A stretch of DNA of 64,000 bases from positions 20,597 through 84,596 of the forward strand of contig NZ_JADLJS010000023.1 of assembly GCF_015680405.1 (NCBI RefSeq), in the 5' to 3' direction. The position numbers and the translations under genes were made by a program. Below the pieces are notes generated by a model. The model saw only the letters and a list, made by a program, of their open reading frames with translations. It was not told the DNA's origin and ran no database searches. This DNA is from Pseudomonas pudica. Lineage in GTDB: Bacteria > Pseudomonadota > Gammaproteobacteria > Pseudomonadales > Pseudomonadaceae. Positions 8,481-17,545 of this stretch are shown here, piece by piece (positions within the stretch are counted from its first letter, which is position 1; each line of letters begins with the position of its first letter).

Positions 8481-9778
8481 TTAAACGTCTGAGAGGACTG
8501 CTGGTCATGCTGTGCTGCGTGGCAGGCATGGCCGTGGCAGAGGAAAAGAACATCCTGGTCACCAGCGGCAGCGACCGGGCCACGCCCATCGCGGTAGTGC
8601 CGTTCGGTCTGCAGGGCGGCAGCGTGCTGCCGGAAGACATGGCCGACATCATCGGCAACGACCTGCGCAACTCCGGCTACTACTCGCCGATTCCGCGGCA
8701 GAACATGATCAGCCAGCCGTCGCAGGCCAGCGAAGTGATCTTCCGTGACTGGAAAGCGCTGGGCGCACAGTACGTGATGGTCGGCAGCATCGTGCCGTCC
8801 GGCGGTCGCCTGCAGGTGCAGTACGCACTGTTCAACGTCGCCACCGAGCAGCAAGTGCTGACCGGTAGCGTCGCGGGCAGCGTCGACCAGCTGCGCGACA
8901 TGGCGCACTACATCGCCGACCAGTCGTTCGAGAAGCTCACCGGCATCAAGGGGGCGTTCTCCACCCGCATGCTGTACGTGACGGCCGAGCGCTTCTCCAC
9001 CAACAACACCCGCTATACCCTGCAGCGTTCGGACTACGACGGTGCACGTGCGGTTACCCTGCTGCAATCGCGCGAGCCCATCCTGTCGCCGCGCTTTGCT
9101 CCGGATGGCAAGCGCATCGCCTATGTTTCGTTCGAGCAGAAGCGCCCGCGCATCTTCGTCCAGCACATCGATACCGGTCGCCGCGAGCAGGTCACCAACT
9201 TCGAAGGCCTGAACGGTGCGCCAGCCTGGTCGCCGGACGGCACGCGCCTGGCGTTCGTGCTGTCGAAGGACGGCAACCCGGACATCTACGTTATGAACGT
9301 GGCTTCGCGCCAGATCAGCCGTGTCACTGCCGGCCCGGGCATCAACACCGAGCCGTTCTGGGGCAAGGATGGCAACACCCTGTACTTCACCTCCGACCGC
9401 GGCGGCAAGCCACAGATCTACAAGCAGTCGGTCAGTGGCGGTGGTGCCGAGCGTGTAACTTTCGTGGGTAACTACAACGCCAACCCGAAACTGTCGGCGG
9501 ACGAAAAGACCCTGGTGATGATCCATCGCCAGCAGGGCTTCACCAACTTCAAAGTTGCAGCCCAGGATTTGCAGCGCGGAAGTGTAAAGATTCTCTCGGA
9601 AACGAGTCTTGATGAGTCACCCACTGTTGCGCCAAACGGCACCATGCTAATCTACGCCACCCGCCAGCAGGGCCGGGGAGTCTTGATGCTCGTGTCGCTT
9701 AATGGCCGCGTGAGGCTCCCACTTCCTACCGCTCAAGGCGAAGTCAGAGAACCGTCCTGGTCCCCTTACCTGAACTGA
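8477..9778 (+). CDS. tolB: Tol-Pal system beta-propeller protein TolB
   Basis: A 433-residue periplasmic protein with a signal peptide (LLVMLCCVAGMAVA then EEK). An N-terminal alpha/beta domain is followed by a six-bladed beta-propeller with repeated SPDG, APDG and SADE-type blade motifs. It binds Pal and the TolA C-terminal domain. The GTG start at 8477 overlaps the tolA stop. Confidence 0.96.
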   Translation: MIKRLRGLLVMLCCVAGMAVAEEKNILVTSGSDRATPIAVVPFGLQGGSVLPEDMADIIGNDLRNSGYYSPIPRQNMISQPSQASEVIFRDWKALGAQYVMVGSIVPSGGRLQVQYALFNVATEQQVLTGSVAGSVDQLRDMAHYIADQSFEKLTGIKGAFSTRMLYVTAERFSTNNTRYTLQRSDYDGARAVTLLQSREPILSPRFAPDGKRIAYVSFEQKRPRIFVQHIDTGRREQVTNFEGLNGAPAWSPDGTRLAFVLSKDGNPDIYVMNVASRQISRVTAGPGINTEPFWGKDGNTLYFTSDRGGKPQIYKQSVSGGGAERVTFVGNYNANPKLSADEKTLVMIHRQQGFTNFKVAAQDLQRGSVKILSETSLDESPTVAPNGTMLIYATRQQGRGVLMLVSLNGRVRLPLPTAQGEVREPSWSPYLN

Positions 9779-9831
9779 TTGCGGCGTAATACTTTTGCTT
9801 AACACACTGGGGTTTCATTAGGAGTTTCACG

Positions 9832-10332
9832 ATGGAAATGCTGAAGTTTGGTAAATTTGCTGCGCTGGCTCTGGCCATGGCCGTAGCTGTAGGTTGCTCC
9901 TCGAAGGGCGGTGACAACGCAGGCGAAGGCGCTGCTGTAGATCCGAACGCTGGCTACGGTGCCAACACTGGCGCTGTTGACGGCTCCCTGAGCGAAGAAG
10001 CTGCCCTGCGCGCAATCACCACCTTCTACTTCGAATACGACAGCTCGGACCTGAAGCCAGAAGCCATGCGCGCTCTGGACGTTCACGCCAAGGACCTGAA
10101 AGCCAACGGCAACCGCGTTGTTCTGGAAGGCAACACCGACGAGCGCGGCACCCGCGAGTACAACATGGCTCTGGGTGAGCGTCGTGCCAAGGCCGTTCAG
10201 CGCTACCTGGTTCTGCAGGGCGTTTCCCCTGCTCAGCTGGAACTGGTCTCCTACGGTGAAGAGCGTCCGGTTGCCACTGGCAACGACGAGCAGTCCTGGG
10301 CTCAGAACCGTCGCGTAGAACTGCGTAAGTAA
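9832..10332 (+). CDS. oprL: Peptidoglycan-associated lipoprotein OprL/Pal
   Basis: A 166-residue outer-membrane lipoprotein. The lipobox AVGC places the lipidated Cys at residue 22. A Gly/Asn-rich linker follows, then an OmpA-like peptidoglycan-binding domain with [19 protein letters not shown] carrying the Asp and Arg that grip diaminopimelate. It tethers the outer membrane to the cell wall and is the end point of the Tol machine. Codon use is visibly biased to highly expressed codons. Confidence 0.97.
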
Positions 10333-10338
10333 GTTCTC

Positions 10339-11145
10339 ATGCGTATGTGCCGCCGTGTAGTAACCGTCCTCGCACTCAGCCTGCCGCTCGCGGCCTGGGC
10401 TGAGGTCCCTGTAGTTGATGACAACGCAGGCAGTTATCCGCCTGCGGGTTATGGCACGAGCGGCGCCTATGCCGGGTCAGGGGCTTCGGCCCCTGCCTCT
10501 GCACAGGGCCAGCTGTTCATGCAGCTGCAACAGATGCAGGATCAGCTTTCCCGCCAGCAAGGCATCATCGAAGAGCTGCAGAACGATGTGTCGCGCATGA
10601 AGCAGGAAAACCTGGAGCGTTACCAGGACCTGGACCGTCGCATCAACAGTGGCGCCGCGCCTGCCGCGACCCCTGACAATTCCTCCGGTGGTGGTGCCTC
10701 CAATGCCGCCCCCGATGCAGCAGCAGGTGCTGCTGCGCAACAACCGGCCGCCAGTAGCGAGCCCGGTGATCCGGCGAAAGAAAAGCTCTACTACGATGCC
10801 GCTTTCGACCTGATCAAGCAGAAAGACTTCGACAAGGCCAGCCAGGCGTTCAGCGCCTTCCTGCGCAAGTACCCTAACAGCCAGTACGCCGGAAATGCCC
10901 AGTACTGGTTGGGTGAAGTTAACCTGGCCAAGGGCGACCTGCCTGCTGCCAGCCAGGCGTTCGCCCAGGTCAGTCAGAAGTATCCGAAGCACAGCAAGGT
11001 GCCGGACTCGCTGTACAAGCTGGCCGACGTCGAGCGCCGCATGGGCCACACCGACAAGGTCAAGGGTATCCTGCAGCAGGTCATTACCCAGTACCCTGGC
11101 ACCTCGGCCGCGCAACTGGCCCAGCGAGACCTGCAGAAGCTCTAA
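10339..11145 (+). CDS. cpoB: Cell division coordinator CpoB (YbgF)
   Basis: A 268-residue periplasmic protein with a signal peptide ending LAAWA. An N-terminal coiled coil (about residues 55-95, rich in Gln/Leu) trimerises the protein. An Ala/Pro linker is followed by TPR repeats (YYDAAFDLIKQKDFDKA, YPNSQYAGNAQYWLGE, YPKHSKVPDSLYKLA). CpoB couples PBP1b activity to Tol-driven constriction. It lies 6 bases after oprL and ends the operon at a strong terminator. Confidence 0.95.
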   Translation: MRMCRRVVTVLALSLPLAAWAEVPVVDDNAGSYPPAGYGTSGAYAGSGASAPASAQGQLFMQLQQMQDQLSRQQGIIEELQNDVSRMKQENLERYQDLDRRINSGAAPAATPDNSSGGGASNAAPDAAAGAAAQQPAASSEPGDPAKEKLYYDAAFDLIKQKDFDKASQAFSAFLRKYPNSQYAGNAQYWLGEVNLAKGDLPAASQAFAQVSQKYPKHSKVPDSLYKLADVERRMGHTDKVKGILQQVITQYPGTSAAQLAQRDLQKL

Positions 11146-11162
11146 GCCGTACCGTTTGAAAG

Positions 11163-11188
11163 AAACCCGCGCCTGTCGCGGGTTTTTT
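11163..11188 (+). terminator. Terminator of the tol-oprL-cpoB operon
   Basis: AAACCCGCG and CGCGGGTTT form a 9-bp perfect stem with loop CCTGT, followed by TTT. It starts 17 bases after the cpoB stop. Confidence 0.9.
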
Positions 11189-11305
11189 CGTTAGAATCAC
11201 TGCCCTTTTTTCGTAAACACGCTGCTGCGGATAACGCTATGTCGAGTCCGCGACAGTGCCTGACGGAGGCGGACAGCCTGTTTAGCTGTCACGCCCGTGG
11301 CGAGC

Positions 11306-11953
11306 ATGCAAGACACATTACGCATCACCGAAGTCTTTTACTCCTTGCAGGGTGAAACGCGAACGGCTGGGTTGCCCACGGTTTTCGTGCGCCTCACCGG
11401 TTGCCCCCTGCGCTGCCAGTACTGTGACAGTGCCTATGCCTTCAGTGGCGGTACCGTTCGCACCCTCGATTCGATCCTTGAGCAGGTCGCCGGCTTCAAG
11501 CCGCGCTACGTCTGTGTCACCGGTGGCGAGCCACTGGCCCAGCCCAACGCCTTACCGCTGTTGCAGCGCCTGTGTGACGCCGGTTACGAGGTGTCGCTGG
11601 AAACCAGCGGTGCGCTGGATATTGCCGGCACCGACACCCGCGTCAGCCGCGTGGTCGACTTGAAGACCCCTGGCTCCGAAGAGTCGCACCGTAACCGCTA
11701 CGAGAACATCGAACAGCTGACCCGCAACGACCAGGTCAAGTTCGTTATCTGTTCCCGCGAGGACTACGACTGGGCGGTCTCCAAGCTGATCCAGTACAAC
11801 CTGGCAGAGCGTGCCGGCGAGGTGTTGTTCTCGCCCAGCCACCACCAGGTAAACGCCAGCGAGCTGGCGGACTGGATCGTCGCCGACAACCTGCCCGTAC
11901 GCTTCCAGCTGCAGCTGCACAAGCTGCTGTGGAACGACGAACCCGGACGTTGA
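11306..11953 (+). CDS. queE: 7-carboxy-7-deazaguanine synthase QueE
   Basis: A 215-residue radical-SAM enzyme that converts 6-carboxytetrahydropterin to 7-carboxy-7-deazaguanine in queuosine synthesis. The cluster-binding motif is C33-x3-C37-x2-C40, followed by the GGEPL motif. I chose the ATG at 11306. A GTG 9 bases upstream is in frame but adds only MAS. A small 6-bp hairpin (about 11273-11290) lies just before the start. I found no known preQ1 riboswitch fold there. Confidence 0.95.
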   Translation: MQDTLRITEVFYSLQGETRTAGLPTVFVRLTGCPLRCQYCDSAYAFSGGTVRTLDSILEQVAGFKPRYVCVTGGEPLAQPNALPLLQRLCDAGYEVSLETSGALDIAGTDTRVSRVVDLKTPGSEESHRNRYENIEQLTRNDQVKFVICSREDYDWAVSKLIQYNLAERAGEVLFSPSHHQVNASELADWIVADNLPVRFQLQLHKLLWNDEPGR

Positions 11954-11970
11954 TTGAGGAGCAAGCACAG

Positions 11971-12645
11971 ATGACCGAAAAACGCGCAGTAATCCTGTTG
12001 TCCGGCGGCCTGGACTCGGCCACCGTGGTCGCCATGGCCAAGGCCGAAGGCTACAGCTGCTACACCATGAGTTTCGACTACGGCCAGCGCCACCGCGCGG
12101 AACTGAACGCCGCAGCCCGCGTAGCCCGCAACCTGAGTGTGGTCGAACACAAGGTGATTGGCCTGAACCTGGATGGCATCGGCGGCTCGGCATTGACCGA
12201 CAGCAGCATCGACGTGCCGGAAACCCCGGGTGAAGGTATCCCGGTCACCTACGTACCGGCGCGCAACACCGTATTCCTGTCCCTGGCCCTGGGCTGGGCA
12301 GAGGTGCTTGAAGCCCGTGACATCTTCATTGGTGTGAATGCCGTGGATTACTCCGGCTACCCCGATTGCCGCCCCGAGTTCGTCGAAGCCTTCGAGCGCA
12401 TGGCCAACCTTGCGACCAAGGCCGGTGTCGAAGGGCAGGGCTTCCGTATACGGGCACCGCTGCAGAACATGAGCAAGGCGCAGATCGTGCAGGCCGGTAT
12501 GGCTCGTGGCGTGGATTACAGCCTGACCGTTTCCTGCTACCAGGCCGATGATGACGGCCGTGCCTGCGGCAAATGTGACAGCTGCCGCCTGCGTGCCGAC
12601 GGCTTCAAGGCCGCCGGAGTCGAAGACCCGACGCGTTACTTTTGA
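11971..12645 (+). CDS. queC: 7-cyano-7-deazaguanine synthase QueC
   Basis: A 224-residue ATP-dependent amidotransferase-like enzyme that forms preQ0 from CDG and ammonia. It has the PP-loop SGGLDS at residues 11-16 and a C-terminal zinc site with four Cys (SCYQ...CGKCDSC). GAGGAG 9 bases upstream supports the ATG at 11971. It follows queE by 17 bases, so the two form a queuosine operon. Confidence 0.96.
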   Translation: MTEKRAVILLSGGLDSATVVAMAKAEGYSCYTMSFDYGQRHRAELNAAARVARNLSVVEHKVIGLNLDGIGGSALTDSSIDVPETPGEGIPVTYVPARNTVFLSLALGWAEVLEARDIFIGVNAVDYSGYPDCRPEFVEAFERMANLATKAGVEGQGFRIRAPLQNMSKAQIVQAGMARGVDYSLTVSCYQADDDGRACGKCDSCRLRADGFKAAGVEDPTRYF

Positions 12646-12663
12646 AAAAAGTTTGATGGGGTG

Positions 12664-12691
12664 TTGATTTCCCGTTAGAAATCAGTATTAT
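12664..12691 (+). promoter_or_regulatory. Promoter of tRNA-Lys
   Basis: TTGATT (12664-12669), a 16-base spacer and TATTAT (12686-12691) lie 15 bases before the mature tRNA 5' end. This is a good sigma-70 match for its position. Confidence 0.7.
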
Positions 12692-12705
12692 ACGCGCCAT
12701 CCAAC

Positions 12706-12781
12706 GGGTCGTTAGCTCAGTTGGTAGAGCAGTTGGCTTTTAACCAATTGGTCGTAGGTTCGAATCCTACACGACCCACCA
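12706..12781 (+). tRNA. tRNA-Lys (anticodon TTT)
   Basis: A 76-base cloverleaf with acceptor GGGTCGT / ACGACCC, D-arm AGCTCAGTTGGTAGAGC, anticodon loop CTTTTAA with anticodon TTT at 12739-12741, and T-loop GGTTCGAATCC. The 3' CCA is encoded. It stands alone between queC and the CDF transporter. Confidence 0.97.
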
Positions 12782-12794
12782 TATGCAGTACGTC

Positions 12795-12828
12795 AAAGCC
12801 CGCTACCGGCAACGGTGGCGGGCTTTTT
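12795..12828 (+). terminator. Terminator after tRNA-Lys
   Basis: AAAGCCCGC (12795-12803) pairs with GCGGGCTTT (12818-12826), with an inner ACCG/CGGT extension and a T-tract. It starts 14 bases after the tRNA. Confidence 0.9.
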
Positions 12829-12871
12829 CGTTTTCCGTTGGCCGAGTTTTATTGCTCGGTTTGCTCGATCG

Positions 12872-12925
12872 CCTGTAGGAGCGGCCTTGCGTCGCGATGG
12901 GGCTGCGCAAGGCCGCTCCTACAGG
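12872..12925. repeat. REP-like inverted repeat (CTCCTACAGG type)
   Basis: CCTGTAGGAGCGGCCTTGCG at 12872-12891 is repeated as its exact complement at 12906-12925. This is the second REP subtype of the window, with a GGCCGCTCCTACAGG core. It lies between tRNA-Lys and the convergent CDF gene. Confidence 0.9.
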
Positions 12926-12947
12926 GGCTGTGCAGACTCCAGATGCC

Positions 12948-13907
12948 TTATTCAGCCCACTCCGGATCCCCTGTAAACACCACCGTCAGCCAACGGTCCG
13001 GCCCTTCACCACCCACGGCATCACCGATCTCGTTGCGCCACGCATCCCATTCATCGATGGTTTTCGCGGCCATTGCTTTCGGCACGATGAAATACAGTTC
13101 GATCTCCCGCGAGCGCCCGACCTTGGCCACATAGGCGCGGTATGACTGCAGCCCGTGGCGGGCAACGAAGGCCTTGGCGACTTCATCCACGTGCAGCTTG
13201 AGGTCACCAGGGGTCACCAGGAAAATTTCCGAAAGGGCCTGGCGCACCACCGACATCGGCAGTGGCACGATCACCAGGCAGACCAGCGCCAGCACCGCCG
13301 GGTCGATATACGGCGACACCCACTCCAGCGATGTACCCTGCACTGCATAGCCAAAGCAGAACGCGATCAGCAGCGCGGCGGTGATGCTGGCCGACATCAC
13401 CCAGCCCTTGACGTCCATGCGCACGAAATCCGAGCCCAGCTTGCGGTTGGCGCGGGCCTCGACAATCGCGATGGTCACGCAGGCGATCACGGTCAGCACC
13501 GCGTAGACCATGGCGATGCCGAACTCCAGGTGACGCCCGCCTTGCAGCAGGCTGCTGACGGCGTTGATCAGTGCATAGATGGCCACGCCGCTGAGCAGGA
13601 TGCCGTTGAGCGCCAGCACCATAGGCTCCAGGTGCCAGAAGCCCATGGTAAAGCGCTCTCGCAACTTGCGTGACATCTGCACGCTGGTGGTGTGCGCGGT
13701 AATCAGCCTGACCACTACCAGCGACAGCCCGCTCATGCTGGCATCGACCAGCGAATAGACGCCGTCGAACACGATGGAGAACGAGCCGGAGGCCAGGCCG
13801 AAGGCGATGCCGATGATGGCAATGAACAGGGTGACGGCGATCGAGGTGCGTAACAGGCCCTGTTCGCTGGTGATGTCGAAGAAGGTGGATCTGGTTGGGT
13901 TTTGCAT
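12948..13907 (-). CDS. Cation diffusion facilitator-family transporter (divergent)
   Basis: A 319-residue membrane protein with about six transmembrane helices and a C-terminal cytosolic domain, matching the CDF architecture. TM2 reads YSLVDASMSG and aligns with the D-SLVD site of characterised zinc/iron exporters, but the first metal ligand is Tyr. The TM5 H-x3-D site appears as a segment beginning RMDVKGW without His or the second Asp. It may therefore transport something other than the classical Zn2+/Fe2+, or work differently. It is transcribed alone, and a REP pair lies upstream between it and the chemoreceptor. Confidence 0.75.
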   Translation of the reverse strand: MQNPTRSTFFDITSEQGLLRTSIAVTLFIAIIGIAFGLASGSFSIVFDGVYSLVDASMSGLSLVVVRLITAHTTSVQMSRKLRERFTMGFWHLEPMVLALNGILLSGVAIYALINAVSSLLQGGRHLEFGIAMVYAVLTVIACVTIAIVEARANRKLGSDFVRMDVKGWVMSASITAALLIAFCFGYAVQGTSLEWVSPYIDPAVLALVCLVIVPLPMSVVRQALSEIFLVTPGDLKLHVDEVAKAFVARHGLQSYRAYVAKVGRSREIELYFIVPKAMAAKTIDEWDAWRNEIGDAVGGEGPDRWLTVVFTGDPEWAE

Positions 13908-13943
13908 AAATTGTGCTCTAGAAGAAACGGTGATGCTGAATTG

Positions 13944-14062
13944 CCTGTCAGGGCCTCTTCACGGGTGAACGCGCTCCCACAGGCTGGCGTCGCCTTCGAG
14001 ATCGGCGCAAAACCCTGTGGGAGCGGGTTCACCCGCGAAGAAGGCGCACCGGCCCTGACAGG
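13944..14062. repeat. REP pair
   Basis: The left arm (13944-13983, CCTGTCAGGGCC...CTCCCACAGG) and right arm (14013-14062, ending GGCCCTGACAGG) are imperfect inverted copies. The right arm ends one base before the stop codon of the chemoreceptor gene. Confidence 0.85.
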
Positions 14063-16126
14063 TTAGACGCGGAACTGCTCCATCAGCGCCTGCTGCTGGT
14101 TGGCCAGCCGGTTCAGGGCCTGGCTGATCCGCGCTGATTCATCGGCCTGGCCTGCCAGCGATTCGGTCACATCGCGAATGCCGGCAACATTGCGGTTTAC
14201 TTCCTCGGCCACCGCGCTCTGCTCTTCAGCCGCCGAGGCAATCTGCAGGTTCATGTCGCTGATCACCGCCACTGCCTCGCCAATACGTTGTAGCGCCGGC
14301 AGCGCCTGTTCCATCCGCGCAGCGCTGTCCTGGGCCTGGCGCTGGCCTTCGTGCATGGCGCCCACCACATCCTGGGTGCCTTGCTGCAAGCCTTCGATGA
14401 CCTGGCGAATTTCCTCCACCGACACCTGGGTACGCTGGGCCAGACCGCGCACTTCATCGGCCACCACGGCAAAACCACGCCCGGCTTCGCCTGCACGGGC
14501 GGCTTCGATGGCCGCGTTGAGCGCCAGCAGGTTGGTTTGCTCGGCAATGGTGCGGATCACTTCCAGCACCGAACCGATCTGCCCACTGCGGCCTTCCAGT
14601 GCGCGTGCTTCGTCCATGGCGCTGTTCATGCCGGCGGCCAGGCGGTCGATGCCCTGGCGGGTGCTGTCGATCAGTTGCAGGCCCTCGCGGCTGGCCTGGT
14701 CGGCAGCGCGTGCGGCCTGGGCCGCCTGCGAAGCGTTATGGGCGACATCAAGAGCGGTGGCGCTCATTTCATTGGCGGCTGTGGCCACCTGTTCGATTTC
14801 GCGGTGCTGTTGCTGCATGCCGCTGCTGGTCTGGCTGGCGATGGCTGCCGACTGGTCGGCGGTGCCTCGGGCTTCCTGCAGCGAGCCTTTGACCTGGGCT
14901 ATGACCGGCTGCAGCTTGTCGAGAAAGCGGTTGAACCAACCGGTAAGCTGGCCCAGTTCGTCCTGGCGGGCGTAGTCCAGGCGGCGGGTCAGGTCGCCTT
15001 CGCCGCTGGCGATGTCTTCCAGGCGCGCGGCCACGGCCAGGATTGGCCGGGTCACGCCGCGCGCGGTCAGCCATACAAGCAGCAAACCGACTACCGCCGC
15101 GCCCAGGCCAACCAGCAGGCTGGTGAGGTTGGCGCTGTGGTTGTGCGCATCCAGGCGCTGGTTGAGGGCGACCGCAGGCGCCTGCAGCACGCTTTCCGGC
15201 AGTTCCAGCAATACCTGCCAAGGTGCGGCATCAGGGATTGGCGTGAACGGGTGGGCAACACGCAGCAGGCCGTCGGCTACCGCCTTGTCCATGGGCTCGC
15301 CGAGTTTGCTGTCGTCGCGGCTGTTGCCGGCCAGCAGGCCAGCCGCGCTGGCGATACTGACCTGGCCCTGGCCGTCGAACAGTTCCCGGCGGCCGTCCAG
15401 GCTGAGCTGCTGCAGGTTGGCCAGGCCGATGTCCAGGCCGACCACGCCGACCACCTTGCCGTGCTCCAGCAGCGGCAGGGCGATGCTGGTCATCAGCACC
15501 TCGCGGCCATTCACTTCGTCGAGGTATGGCTCGAGCATGCAGGTTCTGGCGGTGTCCTGCGGACAGGTCAGCCAGCGGTTCTTCGCCACACCGTTGCTGC
15601 CGATGCTGGCGTCACCGAGCATCGATTCCGGCATGGCTTCAAGCTCCAGGGTGCCGGGGCGGGGTTGTGACCAGTACAGCGAGAAGCGCCCGCGCTCATT
15701 GCTGCCCATGGCATCCTGGCCGAGGTACTGGCTGTCCGGGTCCAGGGCGTTGGGCTGGAACACCAGGTAAAGGCCGATCACATCCGGGTTGCCGGCCAGG
15801 CTGGCGCGGGCCTGGCGCGTCAGTTCGGCGCGCAGGTCGTTGCCGCCACGGGCCTTGAGCACCTGCACCAGGCGGGCAAAGCCATTGCCGTACTGGTAGG
15901 CGTCCATGAAATAGCGCTGGATGCGCAGGGCCTGGGTTTCGGCATGGGCCTGCAGGCGCAGGCGTGCGCTGCTGTCGAGCATTTCGGTGTTGGCCTGGTT
16001 GACCAATGCTGCGCTGCGCCGCGCCTGGGCCAGCGACGTGGTTACCAGCAGGGCGACGATGGCCAGCAGGCACAGGCCGGCGAGCAGGGTGATCTTCCAC
16101 TGGATGGAGAGGCGACGCAGCGGCAT
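14063..16126 (-). CDS. mcpU: Methyl-accepting chemotaxis protein, McpU-like polyamine receptor
   Basis: A 687-residue chemoreceptor. A short cytosolic N-terminus and first transmembrane helix (about residues 11-31) precede a large periplasmic domain of dCache size. A second helix follows (about residues 345-368, LLVGLGAAVVGLLLVWL), then a HAMP domain and a signalling domain with the conserved hairpin tip EQTNLLALNAAIEAARAGE. There is no C-terminal CheR/CheB pentapeptide. The position beside a PuuP putrescine importer and general similarity to P. putida McpU, a polyamine receptor, suggest it senses putrescine-type amines. The ligand is inferred and the chemoreceptor class is certain. Confidence 0.85.
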   Translation of the reverse strand: MPLRRLSIQWKITLLAGLCLLAIVALLVTTSLAQARRSAALVNQANTEMLDSSARLRLQAHAETQALRIQRYFMDAYQYGNGFARLVQVLKARGGNDLRAELTRQARASLAGNPDVIGLYLVFQPNALDPDSQYLGQDAMGSNERGRFSLYWSQPRPGTLELEAMPESMLGDASIGSNGVAKNRWLTCPQDTARTCMLEPYLDEVNGREVLMTSIALPLLEHGKVVGVVGLDIGLANLQQLSLDGRRELFDGQGQVSIASAAGLLAGNSRDDSKLGEPMDKAVADGLLRVAHPFTPIPDAAPWQVLLELPESVLQAPAVALNQRLDAHNHSANLTSLLVGLGAAVVGLLLVWLTARGVTRPILAVAARLEDIASGEGDLTRRLDYARQDELGQLTGWFNRFLDKLQPVIAQVKGSLQEARGTADQSAAIASQTSSGMQQQHREIEQVATAANEMSATALDVAHNASQAAQAARAADQASREGLQLIDSTRQGIDRLAAGMNSAMDEARALEGRSGQIGSVLEVIRTIAEQTNLLALNAAIEAARAGEAGRGFAVVADEVRGLAQRTQVSVEEIRQVIEGLQQGTQDVVGAMHEGQRQAQDSAARMEQALPALQRIGEAVAVISDMNLQIASAAEEQSAVAEEVNRNVAGIRDVTESLAGQADESARISQALNRLANQQQALMEQFRV

Positions 16127-16151
16127 GAGGGCTTTCCTTTTCGATCAAATG

Positions 16152-16179
16152 CAACGCCCGCGATCAGGCGCGGGCGTTG
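16152..16179 (-). terminator. Hairpin between puuP and mcpU
   Basis: CAACGCCCGCG (16152-16162) and CGCGGGCGTTG (16169-16179) form an 11-bp perfect stem with a 6-base loop, 14 bases past the puuP stop. The minus-strand tail CATTTGATC is only weakly T-rich, so termination may be partial. Confidence 0.55.
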
Positions 16180-16192
16180 TCGACAGCATGGG

Positions 16193-17545
16193 TCATTCAG
16201 CGATGTAGTTGGGTGGGGAGTCCCTGAAAGCTTTGGTCAGCCAGGCCAGGTACAGCAGGCCGAGCAGTGCCCAGACACCACCGAACAGCAGCGAGTGGGC
16301 GTTCAGGTCCAGCCACAGCGAGACGATTATGCAGAAGCCGATGGTGGGCGCCACCAGGTACGTCAGCTGATTGGCCAGGCCCTGGCGCTTGCCTTCGCGC
16401 AGGTAGCAGTGGTTGATCACCGACAGGTTGACGAAGCTGAACGCGACCAGCGCACCGAAGTTGATGATCGAGGTGGCGGTGACCAGGTCGAAGAAGATCG
16501 CCGACAGCGAAATCAGGCCCACCACCGCGATGTTCAGCACCGGCGTCTTGTAGCGCGAGTGCAGCCGGGCGAACAGGCTGGCCGGGATCACGTTATCGCG
16601 GCCCATCACGTACAGCAGGCGCGACACGCTGGTCTGTGAGGCCAGGCCCGAGGCGATGGTGTTGATCACGGTGCAGGCGATGAAGATCGACTGGAACAGC
16701 TTGCCGCCGACGTACAGGGCGATTTCCGGCAGTGCCGCTTCCTGGTCGTGGAAGCGGGACATGGTCGGGAAGTAAGCCTGGATGAAGTACGACACGGTGA
16801 TGAACACCAGGCCGCCAATCAGGGCGGTGAGGAAGATCGCGCGAGGGATGGTCTTGCCCGGGTCGCGGGTTTCTTCGGACAGGCAGGTGACCGCGTCGAA
16901 GCCGAGGAACGAGAAGCACAGGATGGTCGCACCGGCGGCCAGGGCGCTGAGCTGGGTCTTGTCGTCGGCGAACGGCAGCAGGCTCCAGGCGGTACCCAGC
17001 CCTTCACCCTGGTCCAGGCCACGCACGCACAGGTAGATGAACACGGCGATGATCGCCACCTGCACGGCCACGAACAGCAGGTTGAAGTGCGCCACCAGGT
17101 TCACGCTGCGCATGTTGATCAGGCTGATCAGGGTGACGAAGCCGGCTACCCACATCCACTCCGGTACTTCCGGGAACATGGCCGAAAGGTACAGCTTGGC
17201 CAGCAAGGCGTTGACCATTGGCAGCAGCAGGTAGTCGAGCAACGACGACCAGCCGACCAGGAAGCCGACGTGCGGGTTGATCGCGCGCTGGGTGTAGGTA
17301 TAGGCCGAGCCCGACTGTGGGAAGCGCCTTACCAGTGTGCCGTAGCTCACGGCGGTGAACAGGATCCCGGCCAGCGCCAGGATGTAGGCGCTGGGTACGT
17401 GGCCGGCAGTAATCCCGGAAACGATGCCGAAGGTGTCGAACACGGTCATCGGGGTCAGGTAGGCCAGGCCGATGATGATCACGTGCCAGAGGCGCAGGGT
17501 TTTACGGAGTTGGCCGTTGCCGGAAGCGCTGTGATCAGGCTGCAT
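16193..17545 (-). CDS. puuP: Putrescine importer PuuP (APC-family permease)
   Basis: A 450-residue permease with about 12 transmembrane helices. It closely resembles E. coli PuuP from memory: GLAYLTPMTVFDTFGIVSG, GSAYTYTQRAINPHVGF, VGWSSLLDYLLLPM and RLLYVMGRDNV are near-identical segments. It imports putrescine by proton symport. I use the internal ATG at 17545 (MQPDHSAS). The in-frame start at 17599 would add a Pro/Arg-rich stretch unlike the family. It is probably transcribed from a promoter at 17687-17715 that carries a palindromic operator. Confidence 0.88.
   Translation of the reverse strand: MQPDHSASGNGQLRKTLRLWHVIIIGLAYLTPMTVFDTFGIVSGITAGHVPSAYILALAGILFTAVSYGTLVRRFPQSGSAYTYTQRAINPHVGFLVGWSSLLDYLLLPMVNALLAKLYLSAMFPEVPEWMWVAGFVTLISLINMRSVNLVAHFNLLFVAVQVAIIAVFIYLCVRGLDQGEGLGTAWSLLPFADDKTQLSALAAGATILCFSFLGFDAVTCLSEETRDPGKTIPRAIFLTALIGGLVFITVSYFIQAYFPTMSRFHDQEAALPEIALYVGGKLFQSIFIACTVINTIASGLASQTSVSRLLYVMGRDNVIPASLFARLHSRYKTPVLNIAVVGLISLSAIFFDLVTATSIINFGALVAFSFVNLSVINHCYLREGKRQGLANQLTYLVAPTIGFCIIVSLWLDLNAHSLLFGGVWALLGLLYLAWLTKAFRDSPPNYIAE

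Noticed and set aside
7700..9526. 608-residue minus-strand open frame across tolA/tolB
   Set aside because: Antisense of real genes; its Ala/Phe/Ser-rich tail is the complement of the TolA lysine repeats.
11189..11305. Possible preQ1 riboswitch before queE
   Set aside because: The 117-base leader has only a small hairpin and lacks the pseudoknot-forming elements I know for preQ1-I or preQ1-II.
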